Assembly (NCBI GenBank): GCA_013178005.1
Contig: JABLXL010000001.1
Location: 1-64,000 of the forward strand
DNA: 64,000 nucleotides
Direction of reading: 5' to 3'
DNA from: Actinomycetota bacterium
GTDB lineage: Bacteria > Actinomycetota > Geothermincolia > Geothermincolales > RBG-13-55-18
The stretch's first letter is position 1; the number at the start of each line of letters is the position of its first letter. The notes beneath the pieces are model-generated. The model worked only from the letters and a program-made list of their open reading frames with translations. It ran no database searches and had not been told where the DNA came from. A program made the translations under genes and the position numbers. Positions 52,061 to 61,262 of the stretch are shown here, one piece after another.

Positions 52061-53022
52061 AAGAGGTAACGCGCAAGAGGTTGATGATCTTCAGCGGGAG
52101 GAGCTATCCCGAGCTGGGCAGGCAGATCGCCGGCCACCTCGGCATCGGGCTGGGAAAGGTGGAGCTGAAGACGTTCAGCAACGGGGAGCTCTACGTGCGC
52201 TACGAGGAGAGCGTGCGCGGCTCGGACGCCTTCGTCATCCAGACCTGCAGCGAGCCCATCAACGACCACATCATGGAGCTCTTGCTGATGATCGACGCGC
52301 TGGAGCGGGCTTCCGCCAAGCGCATCTCCGCCGTCATCCCCTATTACGGCTACTCGCGCCAGGACAAGAAGACGCTGGCCCGGGAGCCCATCAGCGCCAG
52401 GTTGGTGTGCGACCTGCTGGCCGCGGCCGGGGCGGACCGCATACTCACCATGGACCTGCATGCCGGCCAGATCCAGGGCTTTTTCTCGGGGCCCGTCGAC
52501 CACCTCACCGCGGTGCCCCTGCTGGCCTCCTATATCTCGCGCCAGAATTTCCCCGACCTGGTCATCGTGTCTCCGGACGCCGGGAGGGTGAAGATGGCCA
52601 ACAAGTACACCGACCACCTCGGCGTGCCCATGGCCATCCTGCACAAGCGCAGGCCGGGGCACAACCGGGCCGAGGTGCTGCACGTCATCGGCGAAGTGGA
52701 GGGGAAGACGGCGGTGCTGGTGGACGACATGATCGACACCGCGGGCACCCTGGCCGCCTCCTCGGAGGCGCTGATGAACGCGGGGGCCAAGGAGGTCTTC
52801 GCCTGCGCCACCCACGGCATCTTCTCGGGGCCCGCCCGCGAGAGGCTGGACGCCAGCCCCCTCAAGAAAGTGGTGGTGACCAACACCCTTCCCATCCCCG
52901 AAGAGCGGTTGAGCGAGAAGGTGGAGGTTCTCTCCATCGCCTCCATATTCGCCAACACCATCGCCAGCGTCTTCAAGGACGAGTCGGTGAGCGAGCTCTT
53001 CGGCGGCGACAACATGCCCTGA
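52057..53022 (+). CDS. prs: Ribose-phosphate pyrophosphokinase
   Basis: 321 residues from TTG 52057, inside the glmU stop, with AGGAGGAGGG upstream. Motifs: FSNGELYVRYEESVRG, YYGYSRQDKK (flexible ATP loop), TMDLHAGQIQGFF, VSPDAGRVKMA, and the PRPP loop VLVDDMIDTAGT. It makes PRPP for nucleotide, histidine and NAD synthesis. The glmU-prs coupling is the same as in Bacillus. Confidence 0.97.
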   Translation: MKEVTRKRLMIFSGRSYPELGRQIAGHLGIGLGKVELKTFSNGELYVRYEESVRGSDAFVIQTCSEPINDHIMELLLMIDALERASAKRISAVIPYYGYSRQDKKTLAREPISARLVCDLLAAAGADRILTMDLHAGQIQGFFSGPVDHLTAVPLLASYISRQNFPDLVIVSPDAGRVKMANKYTDHLGVPMAILHKRRPGHNRAEVLHVIGEVEGKTAVLVDDMIDTAGTLAASSEALMNAGAKEVFACATHGIFSGPARERLDASPLKKVVVTNTLPIPEERLSEKVEVLSIASIFANTIASVFKDESVSELFGGDNMP

Positions 53023-53076
53023 TGCCCTCAACCATTCGGCACGGACCGGCGCGTTAATCACGTGGCGCCGGGATGA

Positions 53077-53634
53077 TCATCGGGCGATCTCCAGATAGAG
53101 AGCTTCGGCCTGCTCCTCAAGCGATTCCAGTTCCGCGAACTGTTCCTGGATACGGGAGGCCACGGCGTCCATGGCCTCGAGAACGGGCATCAACGCCTGG
53201 GGGTCCTCGAGGTAGGGCACGCCCTCCAACGCCGACGACGAGAGGCTGAGGAACTCCGTATAGCCGCCGATGATCCTTTCGTTGAGCCGCACGAGCTCGA
53301 GGAGCTTTTCAGCGTAAGGATCGTGTTTGCGGCTTCGTTCCCCCTTCAAGGCCTCGCATTTCTCGACCACGGCGTTGAAGGCCGCGTATGTGGCGGAGAC
53401 GAGGTCCCGAGCGTCTTCGATCAGGCCTTCGCCCTTCTTCCCCAGCGTCTCCCAGTCGCCGCCGCGGAGCAGCAGCTCCATCTGGGAAGGGAATTCCTGT
53501 AACCCAGCCAACACCGCCCTGGCGCTAATATAACTGGAACGCGCTTCCTGGGCGTACCGGGGCGCCAGGGAGCCGCAGCCAGCCGCGGCTACGGCCAGGA
53601 GAACGGCGAAGACGACCGCGCGCGGCGTTCTCAC
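53077..53634 (-). CDS. Lipoprotein of unknown function, second of a pair
   Basis: 185 residues from GTG 53634, which overlaps the TGA of the upstream gene (GTGA). It has a hydrophobic signal (AVVFAVLLAVAAAGCGS) with lipobox Cys at about residue 20, then long amphipathic helices (AVLAGLQEFPSQMELLL, FAELESLEEQAEALYLEI). It is similar in layout to the upstream lipoprotein and probably a distant paralogue. It is inserted between prs and pth, which are adjacent but for ctc in Bacillus. Function not recognised. Confidence 0.75.
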   Translation of the reverse strand: MRTPRAVVFAVLLAVAAAGCGSLAPRYAQEARSSYISARAVLAGLQEFPSQMELLLRGGDWETLGKKGEGLIEDARDLVSATYAAFNAVVEKCEALKGERSRKHDPYAEKLLELVRLNERIIGGYTEFLSLSSSALEGVPYLEDPQALMPVLEAMDAVASRIQEQFAELESLEEQAEALYLEIAR

Positions 53635-54350
53635 AGGTCGCGCTCCTCCCGGTACCGGTCGGCGGCCTCGGCGGCGTTCGAGGCCTCGCGCAGAAGGGAA
53701 TTTATCTCCGCGGTCAGGCGGTCGATCTCGCCCGTGTAATAGGAGAGTTGTTCCGCGCTCTCCGCGGAGGGGAGCACGTCGAGCATGTCCCATACCGCGG
53801 TCAGGAGCTCGCGGTTCCTCGCCAGCGCACGAGAGGCGGGGTCGAGGGCGGCCAGAAACAGTTTCGCGTACTCCGCATAATCTCCCGCCCCGTCCATGCC
53901 CGCCACCTCTTCCAGCAACGCGATGGCGCGGGAGATGCGCGCCTCCAGTTCATCCACGTCCACCAGGGCCATCTCGGCCAGGGATTTTCCCTCCGCGATG
54001 GTATCGTCCACGTTTGAGAAGCGGGTGCCCAGCTCGTCTAAGCGCGCGTCCAGGTCGAGGAGGTCGTCGAAGAGGGGTTTTGATGATTCGACAAGGCGCT
54101 CCGCCTCGCGGACCCTTGATTCCGCCTCGGGGTTGCCGCCGCAACCGGCGGCGGTCGCGCAGAGGATGGCTATCAGCGCCGCGATCGGCAAGAGGGGCGT
54201 CCTCCTCCGCTTGGAGGCCGTCCGAGCCCGGCGCTCCGCGTCGTGCCCGCCGGGGATCAGCCGCCGCGGTCGCGCGGTTTCCGGGGCTATCCATGCGGTC
54301 ATCCCATGGCGTCTCATCTCCGAGGTATCTTCTCCTTCCGACGTCTCCAA
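53631..54350 (-). CDS. Lipoprotein of unknown function, first of a pair
   Basis: Up to 239 residues. Start uncertain: the ATG at 54350 and the in-frame ATG at 54317 are both possible, and the signal (LLPIAALIAILCATAAGCGG) begins only about 50 residues in, so a shorter protein is likely. After the lipobox Cys the mature part is wholly helical and coiled-coil-like (SRVREAERLVESSKPLFDDL, VDELEARISRAIALLEEVAG). Four bases overlap the next lipoprotein gene, so they are co-translated. Function not recognised. Confidence 0.7.
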   Translation of the reverse strand: METSEGEDTSEMRRHGMTAWIAPETARPRRLIPGGHDAERRARTASKRRRTPLLPIAALIAILCATAAGCGGNPEAESRVREAERLVESSKPLFDDLLDLDARLDELGTRFSNVDDTIAEGKSLAEMALVDVDELEARISRAIALLEEVAGMDGAGDYAEYAKLFLAALDPASRALARNRELLTAVWDMLDVLPSAESAEQLSYYTGEIDRLTAEINSLLREASNAAEAADRYREERDL

Positions 54351-54572
54351 TCCTCCCCGGGACGCGGGAAACGTCGTTCCCTTCCCTCGAGGGACGCGCC
54401 GGCGCTTTTGCCCCGGAGATTCCGGTTGGATGCCGGTTTCCCGCCAGGTCCCCGTGCTCTTACCTTTCGGTCCACCGCCCTGGTCCCCGCGGGTCGTGTG
54501 GCCCGCGACGATCGTCTCCCGGGAGTCTGGGCAAGGTATGGAAGCCGGGACGGGAATTGATCGAAAAGCGAC

Positions 54573-55130
54573 CTATCCGTTGAACAGGTTCATGGCGGTC
54601 TCCAGGCCGTCCATGACCACGTTCTCGGCGGCGGCGGCGGCCCTGGAGCACCAGCCCAGGAACTCCTCCAGCTCCGCTCCCCTCATCTCCTCCAGCACGT
54701 ATTTCGCTGGGTCCACCCCTTCCGGAGGCCTGCCCACCCCCACGCGGATGCGGGGAAAATCGGTGGTCCCCAGGGCCTCGATCACCGATTGCACCCCCAG
54801 GTGCCCTCCGGAAGACCCCCCCGACCTTATGCGTATGGTGCCAGGCTTTAAGTCGATGTCGTCGTGGATGACCAGGATGTTCCGCGGTTCGATCCCCAGC
54901 TTGCGGCGAAGGCGCTTGGCGGCTTTGCCGCTCAGGTTCATGTAGGTGAGGGGACGGGCGAGGTAAACGTCCTCGGTATAGAAGGTCGCCTCGGCCAGGT
55001 CATATGACTTCCTCGGGCGAAGGGCTACCCCGTGCTTGCGGGCCAGCTCCTCCACCGCCCAGAAACCCGCGTTGTGCCTGGTCCTGCGGTAGCTCTCACC
55101 GGGATTCCCCAGGCCCAGGATCAGGTACAT
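54573..55130 (-). CDS. pth: Peptidyl-tRNA hydrolase
   Basis: 185 residues. GLGNPGESYRRTRHNAGFWAVE carries the catalytic His in RHNAGF, YMNLSGKAAKRL, and VIHDDIDLKPGTIRIRSGGS carries the Asp. It recycles peptidyl-tRNA. It lies directly downstream of ctc on the same strand with a hairpin between them, as spoVC follows ctc in Bacillus. Confidence 0.97.
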   Translation of the reverse strand: MYLILGLGNPGESYRRTRHNAGFWAVEELARKHGVALRPRKSYDLAEATFYTEDVYLARPLTYMNLSGKAAKRLRRKLGIEPRNILVIHDDIDLKPGTIRIRSGGSSGGHLGVQSVIEALGTTDFPRIRVGVGRPPEGVDPAKYVLEEMRGAELEEFLGWCSRAAAAAENVVMDGLETAMNLFNG

Positions 55131-55147
55131 ATCCCCTCCATCATAAA

Positions 55148-55174
55148 GACGGGGGCGGAGCTCCCGCCCCCGTC
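55148..55174 (-). terminator. Hairpin between ctc and pth
   Basis: On the minus strand GACGGGGGCGG/CCGCCCCCGTC around GAGCT is followed by TTTAT. It is a strong terminator or attenuator, so pth expression may depend on read-through or a promoter after it. Confidence 0.85.
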
Positions 55175-55229
55175 GTCTTCGAAATCATCCCTTTCAAGCC
55201 GCGCCTGGTTCGAGTGGTTCCGGTCGCTA

Positions 55230-55937
55230 TTACTCGCCGGGTTCGCTCTCTTGCGCTTCCGATTCCTCGCCCTCGCCGGTGGCCTCCTCCGCGGCTTCTT
55301 CCCCGGCCTCTTCCCCGGCGGTCGCTTCCTCCACGGGTACTTCGAAAAGCTCCTCCACGACGCGCGCTGCCTCCCGCACGCGTTTGGGGGTGACGGCCGC
55401 GACGATCTCCTCGGGGGAGTTGACGTAAGCGACCCCGGGAAGGCTTGGGAGGTCGTTCACGCGCAGGTTCTGTTTGAGGTTGAGCCCAGAGATATCGACC
55501 TCGATCTCCTCCGGCAGGTCCTTGGGAAGGCATTCCACCGTGACCTCATAGAGGTAATGCTGCAGTATACCCCCCGCCTTCACTCCCACCGGCTCGCCCG
55601 TGAAGCGCAGGGATACCACCGCGTGCAGCTTTTCGTCGCTGCGGATGCGCTGAAAATCGACGTGCAGGATGTGGTCCTTGATGGGGTGGCGCTGCAGCTC
55701 CTTGACCACCACGGTGTGTTCGCTTTCCTCCGCCCCCTCCAGCTTCAGGGTCAGCAGGCCGTGAAGCCCTTTCTCGCGGCGCATGAGTGCCTTGAAGGAC
55801 CTCTCGTCCACGGAAACGGGTATGGAATCAAAGGTATGGCCGTAGATCACCGCGGGTATGCGCCCCTGGCGCCTTATCTTCTTGACCGCTTCCTTGCCCT
55901 TCTCTCCTCGGGGAGCAGCGATAATATCGACTTCCAT
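55230..55937 (-). CDS. rplY: 50S ribosomal protein L25 / general stress protein Ctc
   Basis: 235 residues. The L25 domain at 1-95 binds 5S rRNA (RRQGRIPAVIYGHTFDSIPV, HHVV-like VKELQRHPIKDHILHVDFQRI). The TL5/Ctc C-terminal domain (about 96-190) has GVKAGGILQHYLYEVTVECL and VDISGL. The tail (190-235) is extremely acidic, rich in Glu and Ala, as in many actinobacterial forms. Confidence 0.96.
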   Translation of the reverse strand: MEVDIIAAPRGEKGKEAVKKIRRQGRIPAVIYGHTFDSIPVSVDERSFKALMRREKGLHGLLTLKLEGAEESEHTVVVKELQRHPIKDHILHVDFQRIRSDEKLHAVVSLRFTGEPVGVKAGGILQHYLYEVTVECLPKDLPEEIEVDISGLNLKQNLRVNDLPSLPGVAYVNSPEEIVAAVTPKRVREAARVVEELFEVPVEEATAGEEAGEEAAEEATGEGEESEAQESEPGE

Positions 55938-55999
55938 CTCTTGACACCTCTTCTTACCTTTTCAAGCCCGCCTCCGATCGGGCCCAACCAGACAACTAA

Positions 56000-56028
56000 T
56001 TATAGGGAAAGCCCACCTCTTAGGCAAC
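56000..56028 (-). promoter_or_regulatory. Promoter of the ctc/rplY gene
   Basis: On the minus strand TTGCCT (56028-56023), 17 bases, TATAAT (56005-56000). The -10 box is perfect. Transcription would begin about 55 bases before the coding start. Confidence 0.75.
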
Positions 56029-56578
56029 AGCATCTCGTCACCTGTGGTATCGAATTCAACGCCGGACGAAACAGGCTTGAAAACCGGGCACCTTGATGAT
56101 CCAACCCGTCGTTCGTTCCGTATAAGCCATCGCGGTTAAGTTTATCAACCAGTCCGTTCCATACCATGGAGATCCGCCATGGACTGTGAGCGAACGCTCT
56201 ATACTGGCCAAGGGGGACATCTTTCCAGGCCGGAAAAACCGGTCTCGGTGACGCGGATCCAGTAGAAGCAGGTGGGGATCGGCCACGGCGGTTCTATCTC
56301 CGGCAATTCCTCGCTGGGTCGTGCCGATATGAGATGAATCCAGGAATCCGTGGTTTTCGAGCGTTGACCGCGCTCGCAACGCGGCCGCGGCGTCATGGTC
56401 GCCGGTTGACCGGCGCCGGAGGACGCCACCGAGCGTTGCTGTAGAATACTTGGTAGGCCTGGGTGTTTTTCGCCGAGGCCATAAAGTCGTGCCCGGAAGC
56501 TGCCGGCGCGCGGCGATGTCGGCCCAGGGACCAGGCTGCCCGCATACCGCGCGCGTGGCAGGGCATGGAGGGAAGCGC
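56029..56578. other. Intergenic stretch upstream of mfd
   Basis: No gene recognised. In-frame codons upstream of the chosen mfd start (from 56450) encode nothing conserved. CATGGAGGGAAGC at about 56564 supplies the ribosome binding site. Confidence 0.5.
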
Positions 56579-59500
56579 GTGAAGGAAGATTCGGAACTGC
56601 TGCGCTGGATATGCTCGGAGGTCAAGGGCGACCTCGGGGCCCTTCTCGAGGCCGTGTCCGCCGGGGCACGCCGCCTGATGGTGAAGGCCGAGGAGGAAAC
56701 GCACCCCTTCCTGGTCGCCGCGCTGCGCGAACGCGTGAGCGGACCCATACTGGTGGCGGCGCCGGGGAGGAACGCGGCGGAGGAGCTGGCCTCCGCGCTT
56801 TCGCGCCTCACGGAGGGCGGGGCGGTGATGACGCTGCCGCACCGTGAGCTGGCCATCGCCGGGACAAGGGGTGAGGACCCGGAGGCGGTGGCGCTGCGCT
56901 CCCGCGCCGTAAGGGCCCTGGGTTGTGGCGAGAGAGTGACGGTGGTATGCGACGCGCGCGCCCTCGCGCAGGGTTTTCCGGCCCTTCCCGGAGCGCTTGA
57001 GCCGCTTCGCCTGGCGGTGGATATGGATACGGATATGGAGGAGGCGGAGCGCCGGCTGGCGGAGATGGGGTACGCGAGGGAATACCTCGTGGAGGGGGCG
57101 GGGCAGTTCGCGGTGCGCGGGGGCATCCTGGACGTCTTCGACCCCGGCTATCCCCACCCGGTGAGGGCGGAGTTCTTCGGGGACCGGGTGGAGAGGCTGC
57201 GCTTCTTCGACCCGGTGGACCAGCGCTCCCGTGACGCGCTTGGGGAAGTGGAGATCTACCCCGTTGCCTTGGGCCACGACGGGGAGGAGAGGGGTCCGCT
57301 GGAAATGCTGGGCGAGGGGGCCGTGGTGGCGGTTTCGCAGCCCCTGGCGGTGCGCGAGAAGCTCCTCGCGGCGGAGGACGTCCTCGCGATTCCCGCTTTG
57401 GCGGAAGAGAGGGGATTTTCGCTGGTGGAGCTCGACCCCATGGCGGCGCATCCCATGGCCGAAGTCTCATCCCGAGGGATAACCGAATACCGGGGACGCG
57501 TGGCGGAGTTCCTGTCCGACCTGGCGGAGTTGCTGGGCTCGGGGTGGGGAGCGGCGCTACTCCTGGGATCCCGTGGGAGGCTTGAGCGCATGCGGGAGTT
57601 GCTGGTGGAGGGGGGCATCCCGGTGCTCATGGAAGGAACTCCCAGGCCGGGCGCGGCTCGCCTCGCCGTGGAGGACTGGCCGCGCGGCTTCCGGCTCGAA
57701 CGCGCCCGCGTAGCGGTGTACGCCGAAGCGGATATTTTCGGGGGGCCGCGGACCCGGCCCGCAAAGCCCCCGTGGGGAGGCCGTCCCGTGGAGGGTTGGT
57801 GGGACCTGGAGGAGGGGGATTACGTGGTCCACGTGAACCACGGCATCGCGGTGTACGGAGGCCTGGTGAAGCGCGAGATCGACGGCGCGGCGCGCGAGTA
57901 CCTCCTGCTGCGCTACGGTGGAGGGGACTCCCTTTACGTCCCCACCGACCGCATAGACCTCGTCCACCGCTACGTGGGGGCCGAGAAGCCGGAGGTCCAC
58001 CGGCTCTCCAGCCACCACTGGAGGCGCGCCACCCGCAAGGCGCGCGCTGCCGTGAAGGAGATGGCCTTCGACCTGCTCAAGCTGTACGCGGACCGCATGG
58101 CGGGCGAGGGGCACGCCTTTTCCCCCGACGATCCATGGCAGAGGGAGCTGGAGAGCTCTTTCCCCTATGTCGAGACTCCCGATCAGGCGAAAGCCATAGA
58201 GGAGGTCAAGAGGGATATGGAAAAACCCGTCCCCATGGACCGCCTGGTTTACGGGGACGTGGGATACGGGAAGACGGAGGTCGCGGTGCGCGCCGCCTTC
58301 AAGGCGGTGATGGACGGCAAGCAGGTGGCGGTGCTGGTCCCCACCACCGTGCTGGCGCAACAGCACGAGCGGACCTTCGCAGAGCGTTTCGCCGCCTTCC
58401 CGGTTCGCCTGGAGACCCTGTCCCGTTTCCGCAGCCCCTCGGAGCAGAAAGAGGTACTCGAGAAGGTGGCTTCCGGGGAGGTCGATGTGGTCATAGGCAC
58501 CCACCGCCTGCTGCAGGATGACGTCAGGATGGCGGACCTGGGCCTGGTGATCGTGGACGAGGAGCACCGCTTCGGGGTGGCGCAGAAGGAACGGCTCAAG
58601 GCCTTGCGGCGCAGCGTGGACGTGCTCACCCTCACCGCCACACCCATACCGCGCACCCTGCAGATGTCCCTCTCGGGCATCCGGGACTTAAGCGTCATAG
58701 ACACCCCCATCGCGGAGCGGCACGCGGTGATAACCTCCGTGGGGCCTTACGACGAGGAGCTGGTAAGAGAAGCCATACGCGCCGAGCTGGCGCGTTCCGG
58801 GCAGGTCTTCTACGTGCATAACCGCGTGCGGACCATCGAGCGCGTGGCTCGCCGCGTGCGTGAGCTGGTGCCGGATGCGCGCGTTCTGGTCGGCCACGGG
58901 CAGATGAACGAGCGCAAGCTGGAGGCGGTGATGGACGACTTCGTGTCCGGGCGGGCCGACGTGCTGGTGTGCACCACCATCGTCGAATCCGGCCTGGACA
59001 TCCCCAACGTCAACACCCTGATCGTGGACGGGGCGGAGAATCTGGGGCTCTCCCAGCTCTACCACCTGCGGGGGAGGATAGGGCGCGGCAACCGCCAGGC
59101 CTACGCCTTTTTTCTCTTCCGGGAGGGGAGGTCGATGACCGACGGGGCGCTTCAGCGCCTGAAGGTGATACGGGATTTCTCGGAGCTCGGCTCGGGGCTC
59201 AAGGTGGCCATGAAGGACCTCGAGATAAGGGGGGCGGGCAACCTGCTGGGTCCGGAGCAGCACGGGCACGTGGAGGCGGTGGGCTTCGAGCTCTACTGCC
59301 GCATGCTGGCGGACGCCGTGGAGGAGCTGAAGGGCACGGCGCGCCCCAGGACCTCGGAGGTGACCATCGACTTACCCCTGCGGGCTTTCGTGGCCCCGGA
59401 ATATGTGGCGCGAGCCTCGCGCAGGATCGAGCTCTACCGCCGCCTGGCGGAAGCCGGTTCAGGAGACGAGGTAGATGCGCTGGCGGAGGAGACGCGAGAC

Positions 59501-59905
59501 CGCTACGGGCCGTTGCCGGCGGAGGTCGAGAACCTTTTCTGGGTGGCGCGGCTGCGCCTGGCGTGCATGGAAGCGGGGGTGCGCGAGGTGGCGCGCGAGA
59601 AGGATAACGTGGCGCTGCGGCTGGGGCCGGAGGCCGCCATGCGCGCGGAGGAGCTGGTGTCGATGGCCGGAGACGCGGGAGGGTCGGCAGGTGGGGGCGG
59701 CGAGCCGGGAGAGGGCTTGCCCGCGTGGAGTAACGCCCAGTACCGACGCAACCTCCAGGAGCTGGTCCTCTACTTCGAGAGGGGCTCATGGCCGTCGCGC
59801 GGGCGCGCGTACCTCGAGGCCATGACGGGGATGCTGCGCTCCTTCGCCGGACCGCCTCGCAGCAGAGAGGAACCGGATGACCGGTCTCTTCTTCCCCCGG
59901 GGTGA
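56579..59905 (+). CDS. mfd: Transcription-repair coupling factor Mfd
   Basis: 1108 residues from GTG 56579. UvrB-like N-terminal domains (about 1-350), RNA-polymerase interaction domain starting EEGDYVVHVNHGIAVYGG (about 410), and a superfamily 2 helicase with Walker A GDVGYGKTEVAVRA (about 558), VIVDEEHRFGV (about 657), TATPIPRTL, and GRIGRGNRQAYAFFL. The C-terminal TRCF domain begins about 920. It displaces stalled polymerase and recruits UvrA. It follows pth/ctc as in Bacillus but on the opposite strand. Confidence 0.97.
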   Translation: MKEDSELLRWICSEVKGDLGALLEAVSAGARRLMVKAEEETHPFLVAALRERVSGPILVAAPGRNAAEELASALSRLTEGGAVMTLPHRELAIAGTRGEDPEAVALRSRAVRALGCGERVTVVCDARALAQGFPALPGALEPLRLAVDMDTDMEEAERRLAEMGYAREYLVEGAGQFAVRGGILDVFDPGYPHPVRAEFFGDRVERLRFFDPVDQRSRDALGEVEIYPVALGHDGEERGPLEMLGEGAVVAVSQPLAVREKLLAAEDVLAIPALAEERGFSLVELDPMAAHPMAEVSSRGITEYRGRVAEFLSDLAELLGSGWGAALLLGSRGRLERMRELLVEGGIPVLMEGTPRPGAARLAVEDWPRGFRLERARVAVYAEADIFGGPRTRPAKPPWGGRPVEGWWDLEEGDYVVHVNHGIAVYGGLVKREIDGAAREYLLLRYGGGDSLYVPTDRIDLVHRYVGAEKPEVHRLSSHHWRRATRKARAAVKEMAFDLLKLYADRMAGEGHAFSPDDPWQRELESSFPYVETPDQAKAIEEVKRDMEKPVPMDRLVYGDVGYGKTEVAVRAAFKAVMDGKQVAVLVPTTVLAQQHERTFAERFAAFPVRLETLSRFRSPSEQKEVLEKVASGEVDVVIGTHRLLQDDVRMADLGLVIVDEEHRFGVAQKERLKALRRSVDVLTLTATPIPRTLQMSLSGIRDLSVIDTPIAERHAVITSVGPYDEELVREAIRAELARSGQVFYVHNRVRTIERVARRVRELVPDARVLVGHGQMNERKLEAVMDDFVSGRADVLVCTTIVESGLDIPNVNTLIVDGAENLGLSQLYHLRGRIGRGNRQAYAFFLFREGRSMTDGALQRLKVIRDFSELGSGLKVAMKDLEIRGAGNLLGPEQHGHVEAVGFELYCRMLADAVEELKGTARPRTSEVTIDLPLRAFVAPEYVARASRRIELYRRLAEAGSGDEVDALAEETRDRYGPLPAEVENLFWVARLRLACMEAGVREVAREKDNVALRLGPEAAMRAEELVSMAGDAGGSAGGGGEPGEGLPAWSNAQYRRNLQELVLYFERGSWPSRGRAYLEAMTGMLRSFAGPPRSREEPDDRSLLPPG

Positions 59906-60127
59906 GCCTGGGGCGCTGTGTGGACGGCCATTTCGGGCGGACTGCCGCCCTTCAAGAGTAATAGCACACACCGTGGGTTTCTCCTCATCGTTCAGTTTTC
60001 CGGTTTGTCGGCCGCTCCTAAAGGGCTTGAGGGCTTGATCCATTCCCTGCCGCAATCAAAGCATTACCATTATATGGATATGGGGGCAAGCGTCCGGGCT
60101 TTCAAACCCGACCGGACACCTTCTCGA

Positions 60128-60559
60128 TCAGTAGAAGGACCAGTAGCCGTCGCCTTTCACGAGCTCGCCCCTCTCGAGGCGTTCCCGGAAGAGACGGCGC
60201 TTCGCCTCGAAGGTACCGTCGTCCTCGATCACCAGGCCTTCATCGAGTATGTCCCACACTAGCGCTCCTTCCGCCTCGCTGAATTCCTCCGGCGTCATGG
60301 CCACGGGCTCTAAGGCCACTAAGCCGGGCCAGGCCTCCAGCAAACGGATCACGCGGTCGGGAGGAGGGAATGCTTCGAAGTCGGGCGAGAGGACCAGGAT
60401 ATCGTAATCACTTTCCTCGAGGTCCTCCCCCGTCGCCCTGGAGCCGAAGACCACCACCGCGGAGATGGAGAAGCTCTCGCGCAGGGAGGCGGCGAAGGAG
60501 TCCAACAACGCGCCGTCTATATGTGCTCGCGAACGAATCCCGCTATCTTCTCCCGGCAT
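60128..60559 (-). CDS. MNT-type nucleotidyltransferase antitoxin
   Basis: 143 residues if the ATG at 60559 is used. It overlaps the end of the HEPN gene by 43 bp. The nucleotidyltransferase motif is VVVFGSRATGEDLEESDYDILVLS, i.e. GS followed by ten residues and DxD. The remaining helices (PDRVIRLLEAWPGLVALEPVAM) are typical of the stand-alone MNT proteins. In known HEPN-MNT pairs the MNT protein neutralises the HEPN RNase, in some cases by adding AMP to it. The start is uncertain because of the overlap. Confidence 0.85.
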   Translation of the reverse strand: MPGEDSGIRSRAHIDGALLDSFAASLRESFSISAVVVFGSRATGEDLEESDYDILVLSPDFEAFPPPDRVIRLLEAWPGLVALEPVAMTPEEFSEAEGALVWDILDEGLVIEDDGTFEAKRRLFRERLERGELVKGDGYWSFY

Positions 60560-60900
60560 TCCTCGAGCTCCTTCACCGTTTCCTCGCCGTAGAAATCGGC
60601 GGGCGGTCCACCGACGCCGTTGGGATAACGCGACATGATATAATGCCCGTCCAGTTTCCTGCATGCCGCGGTAATGGAGGTCGTGTCCAGGCCGGCGGAC
60701 CGGAGCATCTTCTCCATCTGCACGCACGAGTGAGTGCGCGATTCCCTGCCGAGCTTGAGCAAAAGGGCCTTAAGCGCTTTCTCCGCCGATTGCTGCAGGT
60801 GAAAAGCGGAGCCCTCATAGAGGCTCTCCGCCGCGAGAGACGCGGCCATTTGCCTGTCCCTCTCGGCCGCCTCCAACCACCAGCCTATCTCCCGCCTCAT
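60517..60900 (-). CDS. HEPN-domain protein, toxin of a HEPN-MNT pair
   Basis: 127 residues of the PF05168-like HEPN family. EIGWWLEAAERDRQMAASLA starts the first helix; GSAFHLQQSAEKALKALLLK is the classic second; THSCVQMEKMLRSAGLD and YIMSRYPNGVGGPPADFY follow. ATG 60900 was chosen because the TTG at 60918 lies inside the -10 box of a consensus promoter, so the transcript must start after it. The leader is only about 10 bases. The pair lies between mfd and yabN, a place occupied by spoVT and yabM in Bacillus. Confidence 0.88.
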   Translation of the reverse strand: MRREIGWWLEAAERDRQMAASLAAESLYEGSAFHLQQSAEKALKALLLKLGRESRTHSCVQMEKMLRSAGLDTTSITAACRKLDGHYIMSRYPNGVGGPPADFYGEETVKELEECREKIAGFVREHI

Positions 60901-60917
60901 CTTCTCACCCCGGCTCA

Positions 60918-60946
60918 ATTATAGGGGGGCAGGGGCGTCTTGACAA
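60918..60946 (-). promoter_or_regulatory. Promoter of the HEPN-MNT operon
   Basis: On the minus strand TTGTCA (60946-60941), 17 bases, TATAAT (60923-60918). It is a strong sigma-70-type promoter ending 17 bases before ATG 60900, giving a very short leader with GGGGTGAG as ribosome binding site. Confidence 0.85.
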
Positions 60947-61093
60947 AAGAGGCACGAGGCCGGCAGCCATGGGAGAAAATACGAGCTTCAATAGATATGG
61001 GCGGTCCGTTCGGTATGCGATGTTCGATGGTTTGCCGGTGCCCCGCCTGCCGCGTGCGGGGTGCGGGGGCTGTTAGAATAGGGAAAGCCCCGT

Positions 61094-61262
61094 GGGGTCG
61101 GATATGAGGGAACGAGGATATGCAAGAGTCGGGAGGTTTCCCAAAATCCTGTCGGCCGCGTTGCGTGAGGTCGGACACGAGGGGATGAGGGTGACGGAAG
61201 GTCATTAGGCTTGCGACCACCCATCGACCGTTTTATGAGGGGTCGCATACGAGGGAGCGAGG
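61094..61262 (+). repeat. Three diverged copies of the yabN leader
   Basis: GGGGTCGGATATGAGGGAAC (61094), GAGGTCGGACACGAGGGGAT (61167) and GGGGTCGCATACGAGGGAGC (61239) are spaced 73 and 72 bases apart. The third continues GAGGATGGAGAAGAG, the actual start of the gene at 61263. Each carries a GAGG-type ribosome binding site. The copies are more diverged than those at 917 and 42515. Confidence 0.7.
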
